Shown here: one piece after another, positions 42,621 to 54,959 of the stretch | Layout of the letters: each line of letters starts with the position of its first letter | Position numbering within the stretch: the first letter of the stretch is position 1 | DNA from: Macrothele yani | Lineage: Eukaryota > Arthropoda > Arachnida > Araneae > Macrothelidae | DNA: 64,000 bases | NCBI GenBank assembly: GCA_039090855.1 | Contig: CM077012.1 | Location: 142,014,541-142,078,540, forward strand | Direction: 5' to 3' | Translations under genes and position numbers: made by a program | Notes under the pieces: model-generated | What the model was told of the DNA's origin: nothing | Database searches by the model: none | What the model saw: the letters and a program-made list of their open reading frames with translations, nothing else

Positions 42621-44483
42621 TATATATATATAATTTTAACTACTATATTTACATATATAGAAGTAATCACTATATATCCAGCACAGGGGTGCATTCCCCC
42701 CCCCCAAAAAAAAATGTTTCATTTTTTTTGTTTTTTGGTTAAAATGCAACTTACATTAGAAAAAATGCTTTAATTTTATAAAAATGTATCAACTTAAAAA
42801 AATGCTTTAATTTTTCATTAACTTTAATTGTTTCCAGATGGTGGATTTCAAAATCTTCCTCCCCCTTCCCCCGAAGAAAAATTCTATATACATCCCTGTT
42901 ATAGTAATTACTTCTTCAAACATTTCAGGAATAAACTTTTTTTCAGCTAAAGGAGGGGTGGGGGGAGGGTCCGCAGGCTTGAAATTTTTATCAATTAAAA
43001 TGCATTCAACGCACTCTGGATCCTGAATCTCGATTTTCAGACAATTAGATATGATTAGTCTACTTATTATATTTTGAAGAATATCATGTGTCGTAATACA
43101 CTTTTTAATAAAATAAACTATAATTAGTACCATTTTAATAAATATTTAAAACAGTATAATTGGAGAAATATTTGTAGCATAAAAAGAAACAAAACTTCCT
43201 TTTTCATCATAGCCTAAATTTATTAAAATTTGGTTCAGTATCCTAAAATGTATTCGGGGGGGGATGGTCGCTTCTGGGACGGCTTCGCCCCCCTGGAAGA
43301 AACACTGCGCGTGACAGCCAAAACTTGATCAACTTCTACATCTTCACGAAAAAAAAAGTTACTAATTTCGGAAATAAATTTCGTTATAAACAATCCACAG
43401 TTGAATAAAAGTAGCACACTAACACCCGAATAAGCCTATTGCGTTTTAGTGATCAACTGTTGAATTACCTAGTGTATTACTGTTATGATCGAGCTACAAC
43501 GAATTAGCAAAGATACTGCCAAAAGATTTCCCTCCACTAACCTTTGTTTTGTGAAAATTTGAAGTTTTGTAAGGCAGCAAATCCTTGGCAAACAAACTTC
43601 CCACCATTGAATAGCATGAAGCCGATGAAGCATCCTAACGTAACTTCCGATGCCAGCGCCCTCAGTCATTTCACGACGATTGGTCACAAAACTGTGAGGG
43701 ACATCTTAGGGAGCACGTCACACTAATTCTTCTAGGCACTGTAACAGGGAGGCCATATATCAACCTACTTCAATGAGGGCAGCAGCATGTGCCAGAAAGA
43801 AGGAACTGCCACCTTGGGCAGTGCCATATGGGATGGCACCACTCTCCCCATTCCATAGAAGGAAGTGATGTCATTGTGAGCAGATGCCACACTGAGCTAG
43901 AACAAAGAGATGTTATCAATCCAAAGATTTTGGCAATTTTTTTTTTTTTTCTTATTGGAAGAAAAAATCTCAGGACCTTCCACAAAAATATGAAAAATCA
44001 AGGGCTTTCCAGGCCTGGAAAAAAGTGGAAATTTAATTCCAGGGCCATTGCAAACCCTGTAAACAGAGATACACTGCAAAAGGAGAAGCTAATAAAAAAA
44101 TTAAAATACCTTTCACCTTCCAAAGTCATGATCTCCAGATCTTTGTGTTTCAAAATAAGATGGTTGTTTTATCAAATTTTGATGGTGCAAGGGCCTTAAC
44201 TGGTCAAAGAGTGTAAAACACTATAGTTTGGAATGGAAGTAAGAATGAAGACAATGTCAAAACATAACACAAGTACTTCACAAGTTATACAAACACAACA
44301 TGAACCATTGAAAATGGCCAGTACAGAGACAACTAGAAAAAAAAACTTCACACCAATTGGCTACATGTTGACCTAGGGTTTCTGGGTCGTCTTGCATGGT
44401 AGATAGAAGAAAACTAGGATGTTCATAAAGATGATTGCACACACAAAACACAGAGTGGCAGTGGTGCTACAAAACAAACAGCA
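42621..44483. other. AT-rich region with hAT-like scraps
   Basis: CAGGGGTGCATT plus a C-run at 42683 and GCAAACCCTG at about 44055 resemble hAT ends, but I found no matching partners or duplications. From about 44440 to 44483 the sequence may belong to the older LINE fragment that continues at 47111. No genes recognised. Confidence 0.4.
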
Positions 44484-44793
44484 GTGAGTGAAATGGTTGG
44501 TTGGTGGATTTTTATGGCGCAAGGGCCAGATTTGGCCAAAGAGCGCCAGACACAAGACAAACAGACAGTATTAAAAAACGTGGCATAAATCCCCAAATCT
44601 GGCTGACCAAGTAAAACCGAACCATGAGAACGATGGAAGGGCCAAAAAAAAAAAAAGACATTGAAACAAACAGTATGAAAAACATGGTACAATGATGAGA
44701 AACAAGCCGATTAAGTAAAACTGAGGAATGAGAATGATAAAACACATCACGAAATCGAACACAACTACACATAGGATGAGTCACCAGGAGGGG

Positions 44794-44961
44794 GACGAAC
44801 TGTCACTCTCCTCCCCCTAAGTTCCTCTGTAATGTTGGTTGAGGGTGGGGACGAACTGTCACTCTCCTCCCCCTATGTTCCTCTGTAATGTTGGTTGAGG
44901 GTGGGGACGAACTGTCACTCTCCTCCCCCTATGTTCCTCTAAAATGTTGTTTGAGGGTGGG
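44794..44961. repeat. 56-bp tandem repeat, 3 copies, at the end of ORF1
   Basis: Units start at 44794, 44850 and 44906 (GACGAACTGTCACTCTCC ...). As 56 is not a multiple of three, each copy shifts the frame, and ORF1 ends within them. Confidence 0.93.
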
Positions 44962-46212
44962 GACCTCGCTGAGTCTGAGACAGTTGCAATGTTGGTCAGT
45001 TGGACCGCGACAGTTGGATGGACACTGCACACCTTTGCGGATTGAGGGCCGGGTCTTCCGCACGTGCAAACTTTCTGCTGGGAACTGGAAGAGTCTGTCG
45101 TCTTCAAAAGAGAAGGCGCAGACTCAGCTGGTCGAATAAGCTGGAGCTCGGTGAAATCCACCTGTGTCGCTTGTTCAGCTGTAGATCTCTTGGCAAGTGC
45201 GGCGAGAGCTACAGGGCACGGAACAAAGGGCTGCACGGGTTGTGGCAGAGACTGAACTACCGCGGCAAAAGTACGCTGTCGGTTGTTGGGAATACCCAAC
45301 TTGGCCTTGGCAGCAGGGTACGAGAGGCCCTCCAGGGTCTTGAGGCGCTGGATCGCCATCTCGTCCTTCCATTTCATACAGTTACGGGAGTAAGCAGCAG
45401 GAGCCTCACCACAGTTAACACAGCAGGCCGCAGAAGTGCAACCTTCCCCGTCATGTTCACAGGAGCCACAATTTGCGCAACGAGCGGAACTGTTACATGA
45501 ACGTTGTGAATGCCCGTACCTCTGGCACCTGAAACAGCGCAGAGGACTGGGAATGTACGGGCGAACTCCACAGACCAAGTAGCCAGCCTTGATTTCGGTC
45601 GGAACTTTCGGGGAGTTAAAAGTCAAGATTACATTTTTAGACTTAATCAAAGAACCATCGCGCCGGAAAATCATACGACGTGCAGCAATAACACCCTGAT
45701 CTGCAAGTTCAGTCACCAATTCGTCCTCACTGCATGGCAAGAGATCAAACTCCGAAATAACACCCAGAGAGGTGTTAAGAAACGGGTGAGGTGTCACTTT
45801 GACAGGAATGCCTTGAAGACTAGTGAGGTGCAGAAAAGTGTTACTCTGAGAAACACTGCAAGTTTGGACAAGCAGGTCCCCAGAGCGAAGCTTCCTCACA
45901 GACTTCAAGGGGCCAACCGCAGCGTCCAAAGCTTTAGAAATGAAAAAGGGAGATCTGGTGGACAGTCTCTCATTCGGATCGATGGATTCCACAACTAAGT
46001 GTGTAGCATGCGTATTCACAGCAAACGAGGGGAGACGACGCTTCGGAGCGACTGGTACAGCTGCCGAAGAAGAGGTTCCATATTCTTGGTCCAGGTCATG
46101 GTCTAAAGATCGTTTAAGGTTACGAGACTTGGTAGGTTGAGAAGACGAAGGAGTCGTTGTCAACTATCATTTTCTCAGGTGACTTGAATTTGGAGTTTTT
46201 GTTTTTACCCAT
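44859..46212 (-). CDS. LINE L1b ORF1 (Gag-like, zinc knuckles)
   Basis: About 434 open codons (46163-44859). The natural start is probably ATG 46210-46212 (MGKNKNSKFKSPEKMIV), one base out of frame with the long part, so there is likely a small indel near 46160. N-terminal basic Ser/Pro-rich region; middle RNA-binding-like domain (residues 60-200); then three knuckles: CFRCQRYGHSQRSC, CANCGSCEHDGEGC and CVNCGEAPAAYSRNC, the last lacking its His. A Pro/Gln-rich tail follows. The protein would coat the element RNA. It is the best-preserved ORF1 of the family here. Confidence 0.85.
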
Positions 46213-47110
46213 GGAAAAAAGGAGGAAGATTCGTCTGCAGACTACTCCACCCACCACCGAGCCCTACAAGGGAGAACTGGAGGTCTGCAAGCCAAGAAAA
46301 TGACGCTGGACACAGTTCTGGAGCTTATACGTTGCAGATATAGTCCGTTGGCTGTGATCACACGCACTCGGCGGACACTTCGGCCTCCGGGTACCGTCAT
46401 GCCAACGCCTTTGGCATGATCCCACAGCCCCCGGGCTTACCCTGCCGTGCTATACGACAAAAAGCCGCTAAAGCCCTGTACACAACTTGGTACAAGACTT
46501 CTGACTAGAGGTGGGTTAGTCTCTAGCCTCCCATTTACAGCGAAGCCGGGGTCGAAGAGGAGTGTTGGAACACAGGAGGCACTTCTCCGGTCTCCTGCGA
46601 CCTCAGCCGCCAGACATCCCATTTCCGCCTCACGGGTCTCCGCACGCGGCAAACATGCAGGTAGGTCTAGCACCCAAACCAGCTAAAAGGAAAAAGAAAT
46701 CCAAAGAAGACAAACCCTGGAAGGGAACCTAAACGGAATCTCAGCAACCTACGAACTGAGCGGTTAATATAAAACAGTTAGTGGTGGAGGGTAACAAAAC
46801 CACAAGACTGGGGTGTTAGTACATAGCGTGGTAGCGATTAGGTAGAGTACACAACATGGGCAACTAGCCAGTGGAGAAAATAAATAAAAACGAAAAAGCG
46901 AGACACAAGACCAGCTCGGGATCGTGGGGCCGCGACTCCCCAACAGCTGGATGAACAGCCGTCCCTGCAAACTCCAACAGCACCGAAATAAAAAACAAGC
47001 GGTGGCATGACATCAGATGTTGACCAGTCACAAGGTCAGCTCGGGCCGTGGGGGCGCCGCTCTCCAAATAACTGGAAAACCAGTTATCCCCGTGCGGGGT
47101 GAGTGAAATG

Positions 47111-47400
47111 ACAATGCCCAATGTGGAGATGTACTAGTAAAACGTCCTTCCAACAGTTTCTGTAAAAGCATGAAGACCCGATTCCCAGAAACAGCTTTCT
47201 ATGATGCATTTTGTTCCCTACCTGTTGGTCCTACGTAGCCTGCTGCATGCATTTAATATGCTCGAACAGTAGAACACATGTTCTGTTAGTGCTGTGGCTT
47301 CCAACAAGGAAATGGAACAGGCAGCAGTGAACTAGTTTCCCAGGATTACAACATGGCTGGCAATCCAGCATGATTGTACCTGAAAGCCAAAAAAAAATGG
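47111..47400 (-). pseudogene. Old LINE RNase H fragment, target of L1b
   Basis: Matches the repeated RNase H segment at 10838-11840 (ACAATGCCCAATG; CAACAAGGAAATGGAACAG; TGGCAATCCAGCA) at lower identity. L1b inserted into it. Confidence 0.6.
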
Positions 47401-47959
47401 TGCCATTTTCAGTTTGGCAACACTAGTTATTTGTATAGTTTCACGATTGTATATAACTGCCTGTACCTGTCCTTTCATGCATTTGGCCCGACGATGAAGC
47501 TAAAGTAGCTTTGAAAGTGCTTTGCCATTATGGGCGATTTTATCTGTACTTTTAACTTTTAAATAAATGTCAAATTTTAATTGCAAGTTTAACTTTTTAA
47601 TCGTGCATCCGACAGCTCGGGATTCTTGACTATAGATTTTTATGCTTATTAAAAAAATGACTTTACACAACAATGTATTTTAATTACATAATGTATGTTA
47701 CTTATAAGGAGATTCAAGCTTCATTCACCTCCTGGGGACTGTCAGTCGTAAATTAAAGAGGTCTGGAATGTTCATTTCCCACACCCATGAGATTTTTAGA
47801 ATGCACTCACTTGCAGAAAAACTTTCATATGCATAATATTTTACTGGAGTTCCCCATTCAGATCATTTCATAAATCACAGAATTAAAACTTACTACTTAA
47901 AACAGTTAAACAGCAAATGATTTTTAGAACTACAATATACAGAAGAATAAGCACACATT
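47401..47959. other. No recognised feature
   Basis: AT-rich spacer between the LINE fragment and the probable 3' UTR of the LONP2-like gene. Confidence 0.4.
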
Positions 47960-48962
47960 TTTTATTCAACTCAGTAATAGCTTATCTTTGTACATCTGCG
48001 ACCTTTAAAACTGTAGATTTTATATACAAACAGAATTTTTTTCCAATCACATTTGAAGTGCAATCAAAAAAGCATAATTAAGACATATCTCTAAACGATA
48101 TTTTATTCACATGGCTTCTTAACGAATTCTTACTTACATTGAAAGCCCATTATAAGTCATGGCTTATTAACATGGATTCATATATACAATGTACCATGAC
48201 AGGATTTGACATAACACTTTGGGGTGAGACAAAGTATGCATTCAGTTCTTCATACTATTCGCATATTGCAAAAATGCTTTAAAGTGGCTATTTAATAAAA
48301 CATTCACTATTGACACTATAAATAACTAGTCAACAATCAAAACATAAGAACATGTTTCTTCATGTTACCCCCCCTCCAACCACAATTAAAAAATACAATT
48401 CCCAACATGCAGGATTTCACTTCTAAAAGTTTAGTTTTTAGTAAGAATTGCAAAAAAAAAAAAAAAGAATACATGGAGGTTTCATTTGATAAACATCTAA
48501 AAATTTAATAAAAACAAGTTTGGAGTACTAAAGCAGACACATGAAGTATATAAAAAGGAGGGCATTGTGATCAGGAAGAATGGACTTGTTCCACTTTGGT
48601 TGTTCTACCAGTATTGTGGCTTTGTCAGTAAACTAAACAGTAACATGTATTTGTAAAAGCTGCTAAAGTAAATGTAGATCAAGAAGAAAACAGTACAAGG
48701 ATAGTAACATGTAGTTGAGTGAAACTAGAAGGAAGTTTCATTGAGGAATAATAAGTTATTAGAATCAGTAACAAGATGTATAACTCGATCATATTGGTCC
48801 TGATGGCACTTCAACAGTCCTAGCACACACTGATATTTGTGCTCTTGAGTTCATCTGCTGTTACACTGTAGATATGGAATGAAACTTGCCATCTATCTTC
48901 AACACCAAACATCTTGGGTTTTTACTGTATACAAATGAGGTGAAAATAACCAAAGCTAAGAC
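47960..48962 (-). other. Probable 3' UTR of the LONP2-like gene
   Basis: About 1 kb without TE resemblance follows the stop codon. On the minus strand AATAAA signals occur at 48102-48107 and 47961-47966, either of which could serve polyadenylation. The extent is inferred. Confidence 0.45.
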
Positions 48963-49076
48963 TCATAACTTGCTGTCAATATGATCCACTTTCTTTGAAA
49001 CCATGGGGAAACCACCTTCAAAAGCAGCTTGTAACACATCATCAACATGCCTGCATAAGTGAAATGTCATATCATT
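48963..49076 (-). CDS. LONP2: Last coding exon of peroxisomal Lon protease (LONP2-like)
   Basis: LONP2 is an ATP-dependent Ser protease/chaperone of the peroxisome matrix that processes and clears imported enzymes. On the minus strand an acceptor TTCTTTTTCAG opens 37 codons in phase 0: a start of NDMTFHLCRHVDDVLQAAFE, then GGFPMVSKKV, ending DHIDSKL and TGA (48963-48965). This parallels the vertebrate LONP2 C-terminus as I remember it (DLSFV...LDEVLNAAFDGGF...NSKL). The final SKL is a classical type 1 peroxisome import signal, expected for LONP2 and absent from mitochondrial LONP1. The exon corresponds to the end of the proteolytic domain. No upstream exon was found in 49.1-64 kb, which is therefore probably intron. 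Confidence 0.85.
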   Translation of the reverse strand, partial: NDMTFHLCRHVDDVLQAAFEGGFPMVSKKVDHIDSKL

Positions 49077-49350
49077 CTGAAAAAGAAGTAAAAATTGCAT
49101 AATATACATTTGAATTTATTTCATTAACATCACTACCACATGTTTTTTCTTATTATACAGCAGACACGTGTACCTATCCAAATTAAAGACATACACTGAA
49201 CAGTCAAACATTTCACAGTGCTAAAAAATAAGAATACAATATGTTTGAAGTCACCAAATTCTGCAACACTTCAACAGTCAAACAGCCTTGTGTGCCACCC
49301 ATTAAACCAAAAATATGAACTTACACATGGGAAATAGAAAATTAGGGTCA
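49077..49350. other. Probable LONP2 intron start, no other feature
   Basis: AT-rich sequence upstream of the acceptor; nothing else recognised. Confidence 0.45.
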
Positions 49351-49905
49351 CATTGATGAAGAAATTAATCGGCGTATAAAACTTGCCCGGAGAGCTTTTG
49401 GAAGAAACAGCATAATTTTCAAGAGCAGTATGCCATTATGTCTTAAAACAAAAGTGTTTGATAAATGCATCCTTCCAGTGCTTATGTATGGTGCAGAGAC
49501 ATGGACCTTAAAAAAAAAAAAAAAAAGACATACAAAGGCTGCAGACAACTCAAAAAGCATGGAGAGGTGCATGCTTGGTGTAACCAGGAGAGATAAGAAG
49601 AGGAACTCATAGATCAGAAAAATGACAAGAGTGGAAGACATGATCAGAGTAAAATCTCTGAAATGGCAATGGGCTGGACATACTGCCAGAAGAGCAGGCC
49701 ATCGATGGACAGTCAAAATTTTAGATTGGATTCCAAGGGACAGGAAAAGACCCAGAAGAAGACCACATGGGAGATGGGTGGATGAAATTCGTAAGTATGC
49801 AGGAGTAACATGGAAGAGACTGGCACAAGACAGACCATTGTGGAAAAGGCTTGGAGAGACCTTCGTCCAGCAGTGGATTGATAATGGTTGACAATGATGA
49901 TGATA
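49351..49905 (+). pseudogene. RTE-type LINE, C-terminal end
   Basis: Starts EEINRRIKLARRAFGRNS (49357), then LMYGAETWTLKK, MERCMLGVTRRD, a stop at 49609-49611, WQWAGHTARRAGHRW and WIPRDRKRPRRRPHGRW, ending QQWIDNG (49891) followed by a short (GAT)n tail to 49905. This is the RTE C-terminus, closer to consensus than the 23085 copy. A run of lysine codons at 49509-49526 is an A-run expansion. 5'-truncated, as is usual for LINEs. Confidence 0.88.
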
Positions 49906-51037
49906 CACGGAGTCACATTGTGACCACCAGCTAGATGGGCTGGGAGTGACTCAATAAGGTGCTGGAAGGTGTTCACAGGTATGTGGAGCCATGCTGACTG
50001 CAGTGCATCTGACAGCTGCTGGAGGGTGCGTGGTGGAGGATCCATAGAACGAACAACACGAGAGAGGTGGTCCCCACAGATGCTCAATTGGGTTTAAGCC
50101 TGAGGAATAAAGGGGCCAAGGAAGTACTTTGAAGTCTTCGTGCTTTTCCAACCACTCTGACATTTCTAGCTGTGAGACACATTGCATTGTCATGGTGGAA
50201 GATCCCATCCGCCCCAGGGAAGACCATCGGCATATGTATGGGTCTACATGGTCTGCAAGGATGGATTCATAATGAATTCGGTCCGTAGTGCCTGCTACAG
50301 GTATGACAGGACCCAGAGAATGCCACGAAAACATTCCCCAGACTGTAACTCTGCCCCCAACAGCTTGTGTTCTTCCAGCAATGGTTGAAGAATATTTGTT
50401 CTCCGATGTTTCTCGCTTTATACACCAACATCCATCCATTCTACGAAGCAGAAAACGTTAGTCATTGGAGAAGGCAATGGGTCTAATTCCGATACTGCAG
50501 TGAAAATGTAAGCCTTTTCAGCTGATGCACCTTTATTAGCATAGGTGCCGTGACCACCCGTCTGCATCGGAGCCCCATACGCAGCAGGGTTTGCTGAACT
50601 GTTGTTTTAGACACTTCTGGTAGCCCCCTGGTTCATTCGACTAGTGATTTGTTCCACTGTAGCGTGTCAATCGGCCATCGCACACCTTCAAAGCAGATGT
50701 TACCTCTCACATCAATGGCACGTGGTGCTCTGCAGTTTCCATATCGCTTATTCGCAATGGTGCCATTTCTCCAATCACGATACACTTTAACACCATGGCA
50801 GCAAGCAAACAGTTCACAAACTGGCATGTTTCAGAAATACACTGCCACCCTTGGCCCGAAGGTAGTCTCTTTTTGCAGATCTGATAAATCGCTCCTTTTA
50901 TCCATGACAGCAACAAGGGATGTTTTCAGAATGCCTACAAGCACACTTTATATAGGCTCCAAGCCAGCTCATGACATATGCCTTCTTTCATTGGCTACGT
51001 GCTGTTGACATCAAAAGTAGGAGTCACATACATTATT
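49906..51037 (-). mobile_element. Tc1-like element 'H', left half of a head-to-head pair
   Basis: The outer end CACGGAGTCACATTGTGACC at 49906 (TA at 49904-49905) is the counterpart of the right end at 56192. The inner end meets element 'I' near 51037. The minus-strand transposase is broken: DLQK start (about 50880), CGNCRA-type region (about 50730), HYESILADHV (about 50265), FHHDNAMC (about 50200), NPIEHLWG (about 50095), with numerous frameshifts. Confidence 0.8.
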
Positions 51038-52672
51038 GTGACCACCTCCTACTTTTGAAGTCAACGTCACATAGCCAATGAAAGAAGGCATGTGTCGTGA
51101 GCTGGCTTGGAGGATATATAAAGTGTGCTGTAGGCATTTTGAAAACATCACTCATTGCTGTCATAGATAAAAGGAGCGATTTATCAGATTTCCAAAAGGG
51201 TTTATCATCGGCCTTCGGGCCAACGATGTCAATATTTCTGAAACAGCGCAGTTTGTGAACTGTTCGCGTGCTGCCGTGGTTAAAGTGTATCGTGATTGGA
51301 GAAATGGGACCATTGCGAATAAGAGATGTGGAAACTGCGGAGCAACACGTGCCATTGATGCGAGAGGTGAACGTCGACTTTGAAGGAGTGTGAGGGCAGA
51401 TTGACATGCCACAGCGGAGCAACTCACTGGCTGAATCAACCAGGGAGGTTACCGGAAGTTGTCTAAATTGACAGTTCAGCGAATCCTGCTGCGTATGGGC
51501 CTCCGATGCAGACAGATGGTCACTGCACCTATGCTAATGAAGGTGAATGGGCTGAAAAGGCTTTCATGTTCACTGCAGTATCAGAATCGGACCTCCGCTG
51601 ATTGGCAAAGGATTGCCTTCTCCGATGAGTCACGTTTTCTGCTTCATCGAACGGGTGAACGTTGGCGTATAAGGCGAGAAACATCAGAGAACAAACACTC
51701 TTCAACCATTGCTGGAAGAACACAAGCTGATGTGGCCAGCATTATGGTCTGGGGAATATTTTTGTGGCATTCCCTGGGTCCACTCATACCTGTGGAAGGC
51801 AGTATGGACCAAATTCGTTATGAATCCATCATTGCAGACCACGTACGTAAGGGGTAGGAGTAATAAAAAAAAAATCAGGACACAATTTTTCTTTAATTTC
51901 AGGACATATTTTGGCGGACATGGCAGGTAAATTAAATCAAATATTGGTACAAATGCAGAAATGTTATTCTTTTATAAAAAGCTATCTAAATTATTGCCCA
52001 GTTGTTAGCAGGAATTTTTTCACTTTTAAGGCTAACAACGCCCCTAAATATTAAGTGGCTAGGTTTGGCCTAAATTCTTTTGACTCTTACAGACAATGCC
52101 TTTCTTTCCACAGTTGCATTATTGTGTGGAACAACAAGAATAGCATGTATCAGGTGTGGTAAAACTTCATACTTTTTAGCACCAATTGCACCAGTCATTT
52201 TTAAAATGTTTTGACCATGCGATATCAGTTGTAGAACTATTCAAAACACCTTTCCAATTCATCAATTTGATATAAGGCAAACTCCAATTCAAACTTTTCC
52301 AGATCACAGTGATGGAAAGTAGCAAAATCATTTTTGGAGCAGGTGAAATGCATATTTGGAGCAACAAAATGCATTTCTGGAGCAGATAAAATACATTTTT
52401 GTGTAAGAAAACACTTTTCAGTTCAGGTAAAACATTAATAGATAGAACAAACTCTTATTGCACTCATATCTTTTTTTCATGCCACATTCAATGTTTATCT
52501 CAGCATTGTTTAACATTTTATGAGAGGAATCCAACTGCTGCAAAAGTTCAGCTTCTTCCAGTTTCAAATCACCTTGTGAACCTTCAATTTTTTTTTCTCT
52601 TTTTTGCTTATTTTGCAGCATTTTTCCAGCATTAATCTGCTCGATATTTTCCCCAGGATTCTTTATAAGCTG

Positions 52673-52860
52673 TCAGAAGTTTTTTGTTACATTAATTTTA
52701 CTCACATCTCCATTTAGTCTCTTGACATTATCTTTGTGCTTCTTGCTCTCCGCACGATGCCTACAATCATCACGGCCGCCGTGTGCTAGGCTAAAATCAC
52801 ACCCACATGGCCTACACAACATGATTCGGCAAAACTTTAGATACTTCATAAAAAGGCCAT
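52673..52860 (-). pseudogene. BED-like zinc finger of a hAT transposase
   Basis: The minus strand reads FMKYLKFCRIMLC, then RPCGCDFSLAHGGRDDC and HRAESKKHKDNVKRL, to a TGA at 52673-52675. The C-x2-C ... FSLAHGG ... KKH pattern is typical of the N-terminal zinc finger of a widespread hAT group. The downstream region (52621-52418, a charged helical stretch) may be a frameshifted continuation. No catalytic domain was found. Confidence 0.6.
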
Positions 52861-53084
52861 TCTTTACTATATATATATATAGATATAGATATCACAATAC
52901 ACTTGACAAGTTTTATCTGACTTTGATCTTTTTGCTGTCGTAGCTGTTTCACTGCTACGTTTCATTTTGTTTTAATCTAAATTAACCCTTTCCATTTGAA
53001 TAACTTTTTACCTATACTCACGCAGCACTCTTATTATTTTTCCTGCAGTACAGGCCACAACTTATCAGTGAAAGCTCAGCTTTG

Positions 53085-53600
53085 GCTCGCCAGCCCCGAC
53101 ATACAAGCTATATAGAGGCATCATCGGCGTGGCGGGTGACACTAGACCTATTCGGCGAAAAAGAAATATCTCGCGAGCATCTACATGCGAGCTATAGAGG
53201 CGTCATTGGCATGGAGGGTGACACCAGAGATACTCGGCGAAAAAGAAATGTCTCGCAAGTCCCGACATACAAGCTATAGAGGCGTGGCGAATGACACCAA
53301 CACACGAGCTATTCGCCGAAAAAGAAATTCCTCGCGAGCGCCAACATGCGAGCTATAGAAACGTAGCGGATACACCAGACACACGAGCTATTCGGCGAAA
53401 ACGAAATTCCTCACGAATGCCGACATGCGAGCCATAGAGGCATCATCATCATGGCGGAAAACACCCGGCACGCCGATGAAGTTTCTTTTTCTCTATTCGG
53501 TGAAAAAGAAATGTCTCTTAAGCGCCAACATGCAGTGCAAGCTATAGTGGCGGTGTCACCAGCCACGCTGATGACGCCGCTATAGCTCGAGTGGCGCGTG
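53085..53600. repeat. Minisatellite, about 80-bp units, 6 copies
   Basis: The marker GGCGAAAAAGAAAT recurs at 53154, 53236, 53315, 53394 and 53499. Each unit also has GCGAGCTATAGAGGC and GGTGACACCAGA. It is GC-richer than its surroundings. Two open frames across it arise from the repeat. Confidence 0.88.
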
Positions 53601-54959
53601 CCACCCACCACGCGAGCTATTTGGAGAGTTCGTAATGTCGGGAGTCACCCGACAGAGTGGAAAAGGGTTAAAACATTTGCACTGAAATTTTCACAAGCAC
53701 AAAACCACATTTAACCAATGTAAAGTTCACAAAAAGGTGCTGAGCTTCCTCTCTGCTTTTGCGCATGGGGAATCAAGTGACAAAGCTGTGTCTCCGTTGG
53801 CGGGGGAAGTCAGAACATTGGAGTATAGGGACTATCTGTAAAGTTTGTTTTTTCAACCAAAATACGGTAAAAATAGAAATTGCATGCAGGCATCTTGCGT
53901 GGGCTTTTCCGTAGTTTTTTGGGCGACTTCCATAAAATCGTAAGATGGAATGAAAATCCGTCCAAGCTATGGTGAATCCATAAAAGTTGGCATTCTCTGA
54001 ATACTTATGAATCCTTTAGAAACAGAACCATCATATCCTGAGATGGGAGAGCCATTTTCAGTTTTCTTCCGCGTCAACGAAATAGCTAACGACTGACCTT
54101 ACGCTGTATTTACGTAATTGCACACCTTGCCCGGAACGAAATGACTGCGTCATCCCGAAGAGCAGTAAACGACATATAAACAATCTCAATTGCACAACAC
54201 TTCGAAAGACTACCAAACCATCTGTATACAATTGTCAAGATTTCATAATGTGCAGCATCGTTTCTCCTATATACCACGTGATTACAACCAAACTCTTCCT
54301 CCATAAGAGCCACCTACATCGCAAAACCTATTCGTCACTTATGCCGAAAAAACAACGAATTAGAAGGTAAGTGAAAAACCTTCCAAAATGTTGGGATTAG
54401 TGGTACGTGTTGATTAAGCGTCGTTATAAGACGTAGACCTTAGAAAAGAGTCATTCAATTCGCCGTTTAAAACTGCATTTTTTGCTGTGGATTGCCATTT
54501 CAGCGCAGTTAGGTGCAAATATAAAATTGTTTTCTAATTTAGCAGTTTGGCGCAAGATAATGACATTGGCGCAAACTTTCTATCGCTGTCACTAACAGCA
54601 GCAGCTGGAAAAATATTTGCCAAGTACATTATTGAAGAAAAGGAAGGTTCTTCCATCCTAATTCCTATATCAGCAACTTCTGCATGCAGCAGAAATTCAC
54701 TTTTCAGTAGGAATTTCTTCAAAATATAGTCATATGTAACACTTAACAAAAGCACACGATAGTCAGAACATCGCAGGGGGGGGGGGAATACAAGAGAAAT
54801 CTTCACTTTGACCGTTTTGGGAAAGTCTTCCCTCTATTTTTAATCTAAAGCATTTATGGAATAAATGGATATTTAAGAAAAATACTGGGCAGAAGGAAAA
54901 TCGCGAGAAATATTACGATTATGGGAGAAATCTTCACTCCAACTAACTTCCATGTTTCC

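Larger units (their letters stand above)
44496..47098 (-). mobile_element. LINE copy 'L1b': 5' UTR, ORF1 and 3' tail, no ORF2
   Basis: A perfect 12-bp duplication, GTGAGTGAAATG, flanks it (44484-44495 and 47099-47110). On the minus strand the duplicated 5' monomers (47098-46910) are followed by UTR homologous to L1a (CTAGACCTACCTGCA), ORF1 (46212-44859), a short linker and the family 3' tail (CTCTTTGGCCAAATCTGG ... CCACCAACCAACC). The 3-kb ORF2 is absent. The site it entered is itself an older LINE RNase H fragment. Confidence 0.93.

Noticed and set aside
42683..42900. A small hAT-type MITE with CAGGGGTGCATT and CATCCCTG ends
   Set aside because: The ends match only over about 10 bases and the flanking 8 bp differ, so no insertion boundary can be supported.
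45000..45998. Plus-strand open frames of 160 codons
   Set aside because: Antisense shadows of the zinc-knuckle ORF1, which has CCHC motifs in the minus-strand frame.
49348..49908. A 186-codon minus-strand open frame
   Set aside because: It is antisense to the RTE C-terminus, whose plus-strand reading has clear family motifs.
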